A stretch of 64,000 bases of DNA from Streptomyces cinnabarinus (GCF_027270315.1 NZ_CP114413.1:9300001-9364000); one strand, 5' to 3'; positions 26,662-35,480 are shown, numbered from the stretch's first letter. Notes: generated from the sequence alone by a model not told the origin. Program-made: numbers and translations.

Positions 26662-27171
26662 GTGGCGGGCGGAAGCAGGCTGCGTGTGTGGGGGACTGCC
26701 CTCGGTAGCTTGATCGTGGTTGTGGCTGCTCTGACGGCGTGCGCTGGCCCCTATCAGTACGGCGAGGGGACAGGGGTCCACGACACCACGGCGGCCGAGG
26801 TCGCTGGGGGCTGGGAAAACGTCGAGGGAACCCGTGTGGTGCTGCGCGAGGACGGAACGGCTCTTGTCGAGAAGCTCGACGGGCAGGACTTCGACTTCGA
26901 CGACGGCTGGCGCGTGTCCGGTACGGGAACCTGGCAACTGGCCGACGGCGACGGCGGACAGGTCGTGCGACTCGCGCTGGCAGCCCGGACCCGACAGGAG
27001 AGCCGTTCCTCCGCGACCGCTACTGACGCTTCGGCCCCTGAAGCCCCATCGACATACGTGTGGTCCTTCTACGTGGACCGCGATCAGCACGACGAGTTGA
27101 AGCTGTTCTTCTTCTACGGCGACCCCGACATCGGGAACACATACGTGATGACGCGTGAGACAGGGGCATAG
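26662..27171 (+). CDS. Putative lipoprotein
   Basis: A 169-residue protein from GTG with a GGGTGGGGG purine tract upstream. The signal sequence ends in a lipobox (VVVAALTAC), so Cys27 would be lipidated and the protein anchored on the outer face of the membrane. The mature part is a small beta-rich domain with repeated Gly-Trp motifs (AGGWENVEGTRVVLREDGTA, GTGTWQLADGDGG, STYVWSFYVDRD), like many streptomycete lipoproteins. Function unknown. Confidence 0.75.
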   Translation: MAGGSRLRVWGTALGSLIVVVAALTACAGPYQYGEGTGVHDTTAAEVAGGWENVEGTRVVLREDGTALVEKLDGQDFDFDDGWRVSGTGTWQLADGDGGQVVRLALAARTRQESRSSATATDASAPEAPSTYVWSFYVDRDQHDELKLFFFYGDPDIGNTYVMTRETGA

Positions 27172-27284
27172 CCCTTCGTTGATCGCTGCGACCAGCACGG
27201 TCGCCTCGTAGCGGACCGCGAGCTTGTCGTAGCGCGTGACACGCGGTTCCTCTTGAGACGGTTGATCGCGGATTCGACCGCATG
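27166..27284 (-). pseudogene. IS5-family transposase fragment, frameshifted
   Basis: The minus strand reads HAVESAINRLKRNR in one frame and RYDKLAVRYEATVLVAAINE in the next, which is the conserved C-terminal end of one IS5 subgroup (xxVExxINRLKxxRxxATRYDKLAxxYxAxVxxAAIxxWL). A small deletion between the two parts breaks the frame. The edge at 27284 is sharp and an unrelated plus-strand frame starts there. Confidence 0.75.
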
Positions 27285-27509
27285 GCGCTGGCCACGGTGG
27301 CGAAGGCAGTGCGGGAGCACGCAGCCGACTGGCCGGCGGTCGCGCTCGCCGCGATCGGCCGGCTGGAGAAGCTCCTTGGCGACGTGGCGCCGCCTGCCGG
27401 CGCGGCGGCCCGCAAGGACGGACAGACCTGGACGGCCATCGGTAAGGCCCTGGGCACGCCCCGCCAGGCCGCGTATCAGCGGTTCTCCCGCTTCCTCGCC
27501 CCGAGCTGA
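27282..27509 (+). CDS. Truncated small HTH-type protein using an IS-derived start codon
   Basis: A 75-codon frame whose ATG (27282) lies at the edge of the IS5 remnant. The rest reads ALAAIGRLEKLLGDVAPP then ARKDGQTWTAIGKALGTPRQ and AAYQRFSRF, a helix-turn-helix resembling the common actinobacterial ARxxGxTWxxIGxALGxxRQAAxQRF module. The original 5' end appears to have been removed by the insertion. Whether the remaining frame is expressed is unclear. Confidence 0.5.
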   Translation: MALATVAKAVREHAADWPAVALAAIGRLEKLLGDVAPPAGAAARKDGQTWTAIGKALGTPRQAAYQRFSRFLAPS

Positions 27510-27630
27510 TCTCCGGCTCGAACGACTGAAGGGAACCGTTATCCCGGGTTGCAGGCAAGCAGCAGGCACGTTGACCGAACTAACTCTCGCGTTCTCGCAG
27601 GCCAGTTGGGGTTTCTGCTAGCTTCCCGGC

Positions 27631-28921
27631 ATGCCCGGCAAACAGCGTCCCGACAGGGATCTGAAGAGTTTCGTGCTGCCTGAGTTAGGCCAGCTACTGG
27701 AGACGGGAGACCCCTGGGAGCCGTACCAGGTCCTGGACCAGTTCGGACGGCCCATCGAGCCTGTCGCCACGTACCTCAGAGACCTGATGGCAGCGGACAG
27801 TTCGCCGTTGACGCCACGCTCGTACGGGATGGATCTGCTGCGCTGGTGGCGCTACCTGTGGGCATTCGGAATCGAGTGGGACCGCGCGGTTCGTGAAGAT
27901 GCCCGGGACTTCATGCTGTGGATGAAGCTGGCGGACAAGCCGGTACGCGTCCACTGGCGCCACCGCGGCAAGGACCCGGCCGAGATACCTCCGGTCCGGC
28001 GTGACAGTCCCGTGCCGGGATCCCCGAACCCGGTGACAGGCAAGCCCACCCTCGGCAAAGAAGTACGCGCCCACTACCCGGGCGCACTGCGAGACGGTGC
28101 TCCGGACCTTCTACGACTTCCACCTGGAACGCAACACCGGGTCGCTGCTGGTCAATCCCTTCCCTCTGGTCCGCAACCAGCGCTCGGCGCGAGCCAACGC
28201 CCACCACAACCCAGAGAAGGAACACAACAAACAGCGCACCAGCCTCTACCGGCCCAAGGTCCCCAAGCGAATCCCGCGCCGCATCCCCGACGAGAAGTAC
28301 ACCGAGGTCTTCGCGGGCCTCCGCTCGCACCGTGACCGCGCCCTCCTGGCCTTCTGGGTCGCCACCGGCGCCCGAGCCGAGGAACTGCTCACCGCCAAGC
28401 AGGGCGATGCAGTCGTCGGCCAGCAGACCATCGGCGTGATCCGCAAGGGCACACGCGCCTACCAGGAACTGCCCGCCACCCCCGACGCGTTCGTCTGGCT
28501 GCGGCTCTACCAGGAAGAATCCTGGAACAAGGGCGTCCCCCGCCGCCACGCGCAGCCGCTGTGGTGGACCCTGCGCCGCCCCTGGCGGCCATTGGAGTAC
28601 GACGCGGCCCGCATGATGTTCAACCGCGCCAACGAGCTCCTGGGCGCCAACTGGACTCTTCACGACCTGCGGCACACCGCGACGTTCTTGATGCTCGACG
28701 ATCCGAACATGCCGCCGGTCTACGTCCAGCACATCCTCGGCCATAAGCATCTGTCCACCCTGGACATCTACAACCGGCCCACCAGGGACGACGTGATCTC
28801 AGCAGGGCTCGCACACCACGCCCGCCAGGAGCACAAGCGCAACAACCCGCCTCCGGCCCCGCCCGCGCCGGCCTACAACCGCGACTCCCTCGACGTCCTC
28901 TTCGGCGGGAGCCCCGGGTGA
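27631..28921 (+). pseudogene. Tyrosine recombinase (TnpA-like), broken by a frameshift
   Basis: ATG 27631 starts an N-terminal core-binding domain (PRSYGMDLLRWWRYLWAFGI) in one frame. At about 28060 (GGCAAAGAAGTAC) the homology passes to the +1 frame, giving KYAPTTRAHCETVLRTFYDF and then the catalytic domain: TGARAEELL (Arg), WTLHDLRHTATFLML (His-x-x-Arg) and GHKHLSTLDIYNRP (His and the nucleophile Tyr). All active-site residues are present. Removal of one base near 28060 would restore about 429 residues, so a recent lesion, a sequencing error or recoding are each possible. Its last codons overlap the next recombinase start by 4 nt (GTGA), as in Tn554-type tnpA-tnpB operons. Confidence 0.75.
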
Positions 28922-31383
28922 CAACTACCACCGTCCCGCTCGTCACCCCGCCGCCCCTGGCCGCGAAGAGCCTGGCCGGCAGCGAGATCGATGCCCAGCT
29001 GCAGAGGTTTCCGCCACGTAGCCCGGGAACCGACTGGCCCACTACCCGGATCTCCCGCGAGGAGGTCCTCCACAGGCTGGAGCGGCCGCCGTTCAAGAAC
29101 GGCAAGAACTCCACCCACCAGATGCGGATGGTCGGCGCGCGCCTGCTGCTGCGATGGCTGGAGACCTTCAAGGGGAAGACCTGGCAGCAACGCTGGAACG
29201 CCAGCCCGGCCTCCGCAACCTCGGTCGGCTGGACTGAGGCCCCGCTTGCCTGGGGGATCGCTCACGGCAGGAGGCCGCAGAAGGCAGGGCTCGGGTCCGG
29301 GCTGCTGGCCCTGGTCTGCGCTGATGCCATCCGTCCCAGCATGCCGTGGCTCGCCAGCAGCCTCTCCCCCCACCTGCGCGAAGCCATCGAAGCCGCCCGC
29401 GATCCCAGGGGATTTGCCGAACTTCGTGACGCACGCATGCCCGGACAGCCGGACCCGCGGCGCACATCGAAGGCGCTCAAGGCCGTGGCCCGCATCCTCG
29501 CGGCGAAGGGCGGCGGCATCGACGACATCGTGGTCGGCGATGTCCTCGAACTGCTGTTGGCGGCCACGGGAACCTCCAGGAGCCACACGCGACTCGCCTA
29601 CGCCCTGCTTCAGAGCCGCGGCCAGTTTCCCCCTGACGCACCCAAGACCCTGCGAAGCATCGAGATACGTGCCGGACAGGTGAGCCCGGCCCAGCTCGTC
29701 GACCGGTTCGGCGTGAAGTACAAGCCGATTCGCGACCTGCTCGTCAGCTACCTGACCGAGCGACAGCCCACCATCGACTACGTCACGTTGGTGCAACTGT
29801 CGAGCAATCTGGTCGGCTACTTCTGGGCCGACCTGGAACGGCACCATCCCGGGATCGACAGCCTCCACCTGGCCCCGGAGGTGCGCGACGCGTGGAAGGC
29901 CCGAATCGCGGTCAAGACGGTCAAGTACCGCATGCCGAACGGCACGGTCGCCACGACAACAGAGCCGCGCATCGCAGCCTTGAGTATCAGGACAGCAGTG
30001 CGGGGCTTCTACCTGGACATCGCCGAGTGGGCTCTGTACGAGCCCGAGCGCTGGGGACCGTGGGCCGCTCCGACCCCGGTGACAGCAGCCGACTGCTCCG
30101 CCAAGAACGTCGAGCAGGAGGTCCGCACCAGATCCGACGCCCGCACCCGAGAGAGGCTGCCGGTCCTGCCCGCGCTGGTACAGGCAGCTGCCCGCCGGCT
30201 GAACGAAGCCCAGGAGCGGCTGGAGGCATTGGAGGCAGCTGCCCTGGGATCCACCATCACGGTGCTCGGCGAGAGCTTCACCCTGCCCCGGTCTACCGAG
30301 CGAGCCGGCGGCAAACCTTCAACGGTCGTTGACGTCACAGGAGCGCGGCGTGACTTCCGAACGGAGGAGAAGCTGGCCTTCTACGGCTGGGCGACCGTGG
30401 AAATCCTCCGGCACACCGGGATACGCATCGAAGAGCTTAGGGAGCTCGGCCACCACGGCATCGTCAGCTACAAGCTGCCGACCACCGGAGAGGTGATCCC
30501 GCTCCTGCAGATCGCACCGTCCAAGACGGACCAAGAGCGCCTCCTGCTAGTCAGCCCCGAGCTCGCCGACGTTCTCAGCGCTGTGATCAGCCGCGTTCGC
30601 AGGCATGACGGGAGGGTGCCGAGCATCCCGTCCTACGACCTGCACGAGAAGGTCTGGAACCCGCCCATGCCGCTGCTCTACCAGTGGCCCGTAGGCGGCG
30701 AGAACAGGACGATCTCCATCACCACGATCCGCCAGTCACTCAACACGCTGCTGGCGGATACCGGCATCACCGACGCCCACGGACAGCCACTGACCTTCCA
30801 GCCGCACGACTTCCGCAGGATCTTCATCACCGACGCCATCCTCAACGGCTTGCCGCCGCACATCGCCCAGGTTATTGCTGGTCACGACCACATTGGAACC
30901 ACGATGGGGTACGCCGCGATCTACCCGGAAGATGCCATCGAGGCTCACCGAGCCTTCATCGCCCGGCGCCGTGGCCTACGACCTGCCGGGGAATACCGGG
31001 CGGTGACCGACGAGGAGTGGCAGGAGTTCCTCGGGCACTTCGAGCGGCGCAAGCTGGCCCTGGGACAGTGCGGCCGAGCATACGGAAGTAGCTGTGTCCA
31101 CGAGCACGCATGCGTGCGATGCCCGGTACTGATCGTGGGGCCGGACGAACGGCCCCGTCTTGAAGAGATCCGCGAGAACCTTCACGCCAGGATCGCCGAA
31201 GCCGAACGAGAAGGATGGCTGGGCGACGTCGAGCAACTGACCGTCAGCCTCACCGCCACCCACGACAAGATCAGCCAGATTGACGCCAACGAGAGACGGA
31301 AGAGCTCGCCGGTATTCGTCGGCATGCCGACGATCAAGCAACTAGCGGTCCGGGAAGCCCAAAACCTGAACAAGACGGACTAA
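28918..31383 (+). CDS. Large tyrosine recombinase, Tn554 TnpB-like
   Basis: An 821-residue protein from GTG 28918. A long N-terminal region precedes a phage-integrase catalytic domain: ILRHTGIRIEEL with Arg503, QPHDFRRIFITD with His630 and Arg633, and AGHDHIGTTMGYAAIYPE with His656 and the nucleophile at the Tyr665 position. The C-terminal part has a cysteine cluster (CGRAYGSSCVHEHACVRCP) like the Zn-ribbon of TnpB from Tn554-type elements, then a coiled helical tail. It would cut and rejoin DNA together with the preceding TnpA-like recombinase. No obvious TnpC-like third gene follows. Confidence 0.85.
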   Translation: MTTTTVPLVTPPPLAAKSLAGSEIDAQLQRFPPRSPGTDWPTTRISREEVLHRLERPPFKNGKNSTHQMRMVGARLLLRWLETFKGKTWQQRWNASPASATSVGWTEAPLAWGIAHGRRPQKAGLGSGLLALVCADAIRPSMPWLASSLSPHLREAIEAARDPRGFAELRDARMPGQPDPRRTSKALKAVARILAAKGGGIDDIVVGDVLELLLAATGTSRSHTRLAYALLQSRGQFPPDAPKTLRSIEIRAGQVSPAQLVDRFGVKYKPIRDLLVSYLTERQPTIDYVTLVQLSSNLVGYFWADLERHHPGIDSLHLAPEVRDAWKARIAVKTVKYRMPNGTVATTTEPRIAALSIRTAVRGFYLDIAEWALYEPERWGPWAAPTPVTAADCSAKNVEQEVRTRSDARTRERLPVLPALVQAAARRLNEAQERLEALEAAALGSTITVLGESFTLPRSTERAGGKPSTVVDVTGARRDFRTEEKLAFYGWATVEILRHTGIRIEELRELGHHGIVSYKLPTTGEVIPLLQIAPSKTDQERLLLVSPELADVLSAVISRVRRHDGRVPSIPSYDLHEKVWNPPMPLLYQWPVGGENRTISITTIRQSLNTLLADTGITDAHGQPLTFQPHDFRRIFITDAILNGLPPHIAQVIAGHDHIGTTMGYAAIYPEDAIEAHRAFIARRRGLRPAGEYRAVTDEEWQEFLGHFERRKLALGQCGRAYGSSCVHEHACVRCPVLIVGPDERPRLEEIRENLHARIAEAEREGWLGDVEQLTVSLTATHDKISQIDANERRKSSPVFVGMPTIKQLAVREAQNLNKTD

Positions 31384-31422
31384 GCACGCCGCAGTCGGAC
31401 GCCGGACGGCCTCTCTGGCGGC

Positions 31423-31495
31423 AGTTCGGAGAAGGCGTGTGAGGTGCCGCGCAATTCATTTTTCATGCCTCACGGCGTATCCACGGGTCATGAGG
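31423..31495 (+). repeat. Structured element A (related to the element at 32988)
   Basis: It begins AGTTCGGAGAAGGC, identical over 14 nt to the start of the element at 32988-33059. Three short segments follow: GTGAGG (31439), its complement CCTCAC (31468) and TGAGGC (31491), so the middle segment can pair with either neighbour. The spaced motif GTATCC..(A/G)..GGGTC.T lies between the last two. It sits 40 nt after the TnpB-like recombinase and about 95 nt from the 3' end of the pentapeptide-like gene. Confidence 0.6.
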
Positions 31496-31590
31496 CGCAT
31501 TGGCCATGTGTCGCCCGTCGCGTGACATGAGCTTGGTTCGGGCTTACCAAAGTGGACTGCTCGAAGCTGGTGGCGGCGGCCCCGCCCTCG

Positions 31591-32784
31591 TCAGTGACCT
31601 GCGCGCCAGGCCGCTGCCAGGGCGAGCCCACCAGGCAGGGGCGAACCAGCTGCTGGAATCAGGCCGTGCGGCGCTGGGCCAAGCGCGCGGGTGAAATCGA
31701 TTGTCCCGCCGGAGAAGGTCGCTCCGTCGAAGCGGACCCTACCGCCGGAGAACGTGGCCGCGTTGAAGTTGACTCGGCCGCTGGAGAACTCTGCTCCTAT
31801 GAAGCTGACCATGCTTCCGGAAAACGCCGCTGCGCCGAAGTCGACCCGGCCGCCGGAGAACGCCGCTTCGACGAAGTAGACCGTGCCACCAGAGAAGGTC
31901 GCGCCGGTGAAATCGACCGTCCCGCCGGAGAACGCCGCCCCGCCGAAGAAGATCGTGCCACCGGAAAAGGTCGCCACTCTGAAGTCGACCCAGCCGCCCG
32001 TGAACGTCGCTCCGCCGAAGTGGACTGTGCCGCCGGAGAATGTCGCCCCACTGAAGTCGACATTGCTGCTGGCAAACGTCGCACCGATGAAGTGGACCGT
32101 GCCACCGGAGAACACTGTCTGCGAGAGGTCCCCGCCGTCGAAGGTGACGCTGGTGAAGTCGAAGTCGTGGCCTTGCCAGGAGTGGTGGTGCTGGAGTGGT
32201 AGGCGGAGGTGGTCGCGGATGAGCCTGATGACGGTGTGCCGGACTTCCCGCAGGGCCAAGTAGTCGTGACGGGCTTCCGCGTCGTTCTCCGGTAGGTCGG
32301 CTTCGGCGGTGTAGGGCAGTCGGAGGTAGGCGCACAGGACGTCGATGCAGGTCTGGCGTAGTTCGCGGGTGGGGGCGTCGTCTGCGAGGCCGGCCAATGC
32401 GTGTACGCCGCCGAGGCGTACCGCGGCGGATTCTTCGCCGAGTTGGGAGACGGCGGTGGTGAAGCGTTCGGTGTGTAGGCGGGTGGCGTCGCGTAGGGCG
32501 CCGTCCTCGTCGACGCGCTGGCGACGGTAGGCCACGACCAGGGCGACCAGGGCGCCCGCGCCGGCCACGACACCGAAGGCGAGCTTGACCAGGTCGAACA
32601 GCGTTTTGGAGTCGATGCGCCGCTCGGGCTTCAACTCGTGTGCGTCGAGCAGGCCCCATCCGGCGTAGAAAACGGCAGAGGCAACCAGGACCGCAGCAGT
32701 GAAGGCCAGGAGCAGGACGATACCGACGGGCCACAGGCTCAGGCCGCGCCGCTCAGCCTGGCGCCGGGGCAGACGTGGGCTCAT
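31591..32784 (-). CDS. Two-TM membrane protein with pentapeptide-like beta-helix repeats
   Basis: A 397-residue protein from ATG 32784; an in-frame TTG 9 nt upstream is the alternative. Two membrane segments come first (VGIVLLLAFTAAVLVASAVF and FGVVAGAGALVALVVAY), then a charged helical domain with QLGEESAAVRLGGVHAL and the LRxVRHTVIRLIRDHL signature that usually precedes pentapeptide repeats in streptomycetes. The C-terminal 150 residues have a clear 12-residue period (ATFSGGTVHFGG, ATFTGGWVDFRV and so on, about ten copies), expected to form a right-handed beta-helix on the cytoplasmic side. Function unknown. The gene is bracketed by the two structured elements and lies opposite to the recombinases. 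Confidence 0.8.
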   Translation of the reverse strand: MSPRLPRRQAERRGLSLWPVGIVLLLAFTAAVLVASAVFYAGWGLLDAHELKPERRIDSKTLFDLVKLAFGVVAGAGALVALVVAYRRQRVDEDGALRDATRLHTERFTTAVSQLGEESAAVRLGGVHALAGLADDAPTRELRQTCIDVLCAYLRLPYTAEADLPENDAEARHDYLALREVRHTVIRLIRDHLRLPLQHHHSWQGHDFDFTSVTFDGGDLSQTVFSGGTVHFIGATFASSNVDFSGATFSGGTVHFGGATFTGGWVDFRVATFSGGTIFFGGAAFSGGTVDFTGATFSGGTVYFVEAAFSGGRVDFGAAAFSGSMVSFIGAEFSSGRVNFNAATFSGGRVRFDGATFSGGTIDFTRALGPAPHGLIPAAGSPLPGGLALAAAWRAGH

Positions 32785-32987
32785 AACCGACAAGACTGAA
32801 TAGGGCGCCCGGCCGGTTGCAGCCGACCTTCACTGCCCCGGTACCTGCATGCCTCATGTGCCTCATCGCCCGTCAGCCCTCTGAGTTACGCCAGGGACGA
32901 TCACTCTCTAACGGCCACAGCTGTTCACGTCTGTTCTGGTCGGCAGAACTGCCAGGCCGTCGGCAGTCGGAGCCTCCGAAGCTGCCT

Positions 32988-33059
32988 AGTTCGGAGAAGG
33001 CACGTCAGGCATGTAGCCGTCTTCATGCATGCCTGACGGGTATCCGATGGGTCTTCAGG
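32988..33059 (+). repeat. Structured element B (related to the element at 31423)
   Basis: It begins AGTTCGGAGAAGGC and then has GTCAGGCATG (33004-33013), CATGCCTGAC (33028-33037) and TTCAGG (33054-33059). The first two form a perfect 10-bp stem with a 14-nt loop. Compared with the copy at 31423, one base in each of the three pairing segments has changed in a compensatory way (GTGAGG/CCTCAC/TGAGG to GTCAGG/CCTGAC/TCAGG). The orientation is the same as copy A and the spacing differs by only 1-2 nt. Confidence 0.65.
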
Positions 33060-33105
33060 TACGTAAGGCATGGCAGGGAGCCCGTCCTGGCCTGTACCGC
33101 AGGAA

Positions 33106-33273
33106 TTACTGCCATGGGGGCGTGGGTGTGCCATCCGGGTCCAGGCCATACGGCCACAACCTGGCGAGTATCTCCGTCAGGCGGTACAGGGCGGTGGTGT
33201 TGCCGTGGTCGGCGGCTTGCCGGGCCGGGGAATCGGCGGCTTCCTGGTCTCCGGCCACTTCCCGCATCTCCAT
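33106..33273 (-). pseudogene. C-terminal fragment of a helical-repeat protein
   Basis: The minus strand reads AGDQEAADSPARQAADHGNT, then TALYRLTEILARLWPYGLDP, ending DGTPTPPWQ at a stop. This fits the last repeat of the long Ala/Asp-rich helical-repeat proteins common in streptomycetes (ADAGDxxAxxRLAxLLAERG), where the PYGLDPDG-like end is usual. No start codon belongs to it and it joins directly to an IS1182-like fragment upstream. Confidence 0.45.
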
Positions 33274-33367
33274 CGGCCGGATACAGATGAGTGAAGTCCT
33301 CGTCAGCGAACACCACATCCAGCCGGTCCCGCATCAGCATGACCGGAGTCCCCTCGGACATGCCCAC
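33274..33367 (-). pseudogene. IS1182-like transposase N-terminal fragment
   Basis: Starting at ATG 33361/33367, the minus strand reads MLMRDRLDVVFADEDFTHLY followed by PADG. This resembles the beginning of IS1182-family transposases (LRDxLGxxFxDEDFAxLxPxxGxPGxSPxxLAxVxxLQ). After 30 residues it changes into the helical-repeat fragment. It is too short to be functional. Confidence 0.5.
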
Positions 33368-33553
33368 GCAGTGCGGACCGTCATGGAAGGAGTCCGCTGG
33401 AGACTTGCCGGACGCATCGACACCGTCTACCGCCCCGGACCGACGCCGCCTCGCCGCTGACCGGCCAACCGCCAGCAGCGGCTGCTGTCACTACCCTGCC
33501 AAGATCACCAACAGGGTCACGGCATGGGCCTGAACCGGCCAGTTGATGGACCG

Positions 33554-33568
33554 TGTCAGTAACTGACA
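33554..33568. repeat. Short inverted repeat downstream of the AcoR-like gene
   Basis: TGTCAGT, a central A, and ACTGACA form a perfect 7-bp arm pair. It lies 125 nt beyond the stop codon of the Fis-type regulator on the minus strand. It could act as a protein-binding site. The stem is too short and AT-rich to be a convincing terminator. Confidence 0.35.
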
Positions 33569-33692
33569 GGGCTGTGGGGCGGCCAGTTGGGCCTGTGGCC
33601 TGAGGCAGACCGGGGTCAGGTGTACGCGCCGAGACGGCTGTATCGAGCGGTGCCGCACGCCCATGGCGGCCCGATGCCCCGGAGTGGCCTTG

Positions 33693-35480
33693 TCAGGTCA
33701 GGTTCGACGGGACGATGCCGTAGCGGCGCATCTTGCGGTACATCGTTGCGCGGGAAATCCCGAGGTCCTGGGCGGTGCGCTGGACGTTGGCGTTGCGGTT
33801 CATCAGCCCGTGCAGAATGGCGTCGCGTTCCAGCGCCTCGATGGTGGTCAGGACTTTGTGCGAGGACACCCGGCATTCCGGCGGGAGGTCTTCCGCATGG
33901 ATCGTCGGGCCTGACGGCCGCCGCGCCAGCTTGCGCATCACCGATTCAAGCTGGTGGACGTTCTGCGGCCACGGGCATCGCTGCAGCATGGTCAGGGCAT
34001 CGGGGGAGAACCGGCTCTCGCCGCTCGGCCGGTACTTGCGCAGGAAGAAGCGGGCCAGCAGCTCGATGTCCCCGTGCCGGTGGCGCAGGGGCGGCACCTC
34101 CACCAAAGCACCGCAGAGCTGGTCGAGTTGGTCATCGGCGCCGGCCATCGATGGCTGGCTGGTCACGACCAGTTGCCCGGTTGCGGTGCCGTCGAGGTGC
34201 GTCAGTAGCTTCCTCAGCCGCTGTCGCAGCTGATCGCTCACGAGGTGAAAGTCGCGCAGGACGAGCACGTTGGACGGTACGGCGAGCAGCGCTGCGATGT
34301 CGTGCAGCCAGCCCTCGGTGACGGCAGGTGCGTCGGACAGTGGTGGCTGCATCATCTCCAGTCGGCGTCCGGCGCCGTGCGCTCGGTGCAGAGTCTCGAC
34401 GAGCGTCCTCTTGCCGACGCCGGCTTCGCCCGACAGGTGCAGCCACGTCCCGGCGACGAACTCCGCGCGGCTGTCTGCGACGGCGCGCAGCCAGTGCGGG
34501 GATGAGCCCACCAGTCCCAGGTCCGACCGGACGGGCGTCGTCACAAGGGCGGCAGGTCCGGGCTGCGGGCGTCCGATCAGCCGGACCCTGAAGACGGCGC
34601 CCGCGTCGCTGTCTTCGCGTCGGCAGCGGCTGATCCTGAGCTCGGCGACCCGACCGGAGGGCAGGGCGAGACTGCGTGTCCCCTCCGCGCGGGGGTTGTC
34701 GGCGAGCTCGCGGGCGTGGTCGAGGAGCGCGTCGTGATCCGGCCCGGTCACCGCGGCGCTGAGCTGGTCGTTCATCATGACGACATCGCGGCTCATGGCC
34801 AGCACGGGTCCTGGACGCACCGAGGAGCACGCTTCCATGTAGTCATGGAACAGAGCCCGTTCACGCCGTGAGGTGATAGCCGCGATCTCACCCTCGATCT
34901 GGGCGGCGACCGAGCGGGCGAAGGCCATGAGCATGCCGTCGGAGCCCTGACGGATGGTGGTGAGGTTGAAGGCCCCCAGCAGGGTGCGCCGGGTGGGATG
35001 GAGGATGGGGACGGCCGCGCAGTGGAAGTCCCGCAACGCCTCGACGTAGTGCTCCAATCCGGCGATCATGACGGGGCGGCCGCTGGCCAGCGCGGTTCCG
35101 ATGCCGTTGGTGCCCACGTAGCGCTCGGCGAACACATGGCCCGGGGCCAGCCGCACGCGGTTGAGGTTGGTCGTCAGCCCCTCGTGGGACACCTTCCGGG
35201 AGAGCACCACGCCGTTCCGGTCCGTGATCATCATGGAGACCGGGTCGTCGGCGAGCTGCTCGTGCAACCTGTCCACGATCGGCAGCGCCGCCCTGGCGAG
35301 GGGGCTCTCCAGATTGGGGTTGTCCAGGTACGGAGCGTCAAGACTGCCCGACTTCACCTTGTGCTCCATCGAGCGCTGCCACGAGGCCACCACAACCGGC
35401 CGGGCGCTCGGGTCCTTGGTGACCTCCAGGTACAGCTCTCTGGCGACTCTCAGCGACGTTCCGGGCTGTCGGTGGGGCAT
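33693..35480 (-). CDS. AcoR-type GAF/AAA-like/Fis transcriptional regulator
   Basis: A 595-residue protein from ATG 35480 with GGGAG 6 nt upstream. The N-terminal region holds a GAF sensor (PVSMMITDRNGVVLSRKV, HVFAERYVGTNGIGTAL) as in AcoR/DhaR activators. A reduced sigma-54-type ATPase region has Walker A GEAGVGKRT and a degenerate Walker B (VLVLRDFHLV). The GAFTGA loop that touches sigma-54 is absent, in keeping with the lack of sigma-54 in streptomycetes. A C-terminal Fis HTH reads NVQRTAQDLGISRATMYRKM. It is divergent from a zinc alcohol dehydrogenase and ABC importer operon and probably activates it in response to an alcohol, polyol or related ligand. Confidence 0.85.
   Translation of the reverse strand: MPHRQPGTSLRVARELYLEVTKDPSARPVVVASWQRSMEHKVKSGSLDAPYLDNPNLESPLARAALPIVDRLHEQLADDPVSMMITDRNGVVLSRKVSHEGLTTNLNRVRLAPGHVFAERYVGTNGIGTALASGRPVMIAGLEHYVEALRDFHCAAVPILHPTRRTLLGAFNLTTIRQGSDGMLMAFARSVAAQIEGEIAAITSRRERALFHDYMEACSSVRPGPVLAMSRDVVMMNDQLSAAVTGPDHDALLDHARELADNPRAEGTRSLALPSGRVAELRISRCRREDSDAGAVFRVRLIGRPQPGPAALVTTPVRSDLGLVGSSPHWLRAVADSRAEFVAGTWLHLSGEAGVGKRTLVETLHRAHGAGRRLEMMQPPLSDAPAVTEGWLHDIAALLAVPSNVLVLRDFHLVSDQLRQRLRKLLTHLDGTATGQLVVTSQPSMAGADDQLDQLCGALVEVPPLRHRHGDIELLARFFLRKYRPSGESRFSPDALTMLQRCPWPQNVHQLESVMRKLARRPSGPTIHAEDLPPECRVSSHKVLTTIEALERDAILHGLMNRNANVQRTAQDLGISRATMYRKMRRYGIVPSNLT

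Noticed and set aside
27536..27558. Possible third copy of the structured element upstream of the recombinases (GTTATCCCGGGTTGCAGG)
   Set aside because: It resembles only the last third; the AGTTCGGAGAAGGC start and the pairing arms are missing.
27600..33591. 11-nt direct repeat GGCCAGTTGGG at 27600 and 33581 as possible attachment sites of an integrated element
   Set aside because: A match of this length is expected by chance several times in 6 kb of such DNA, and the flanking bases do not extend it.
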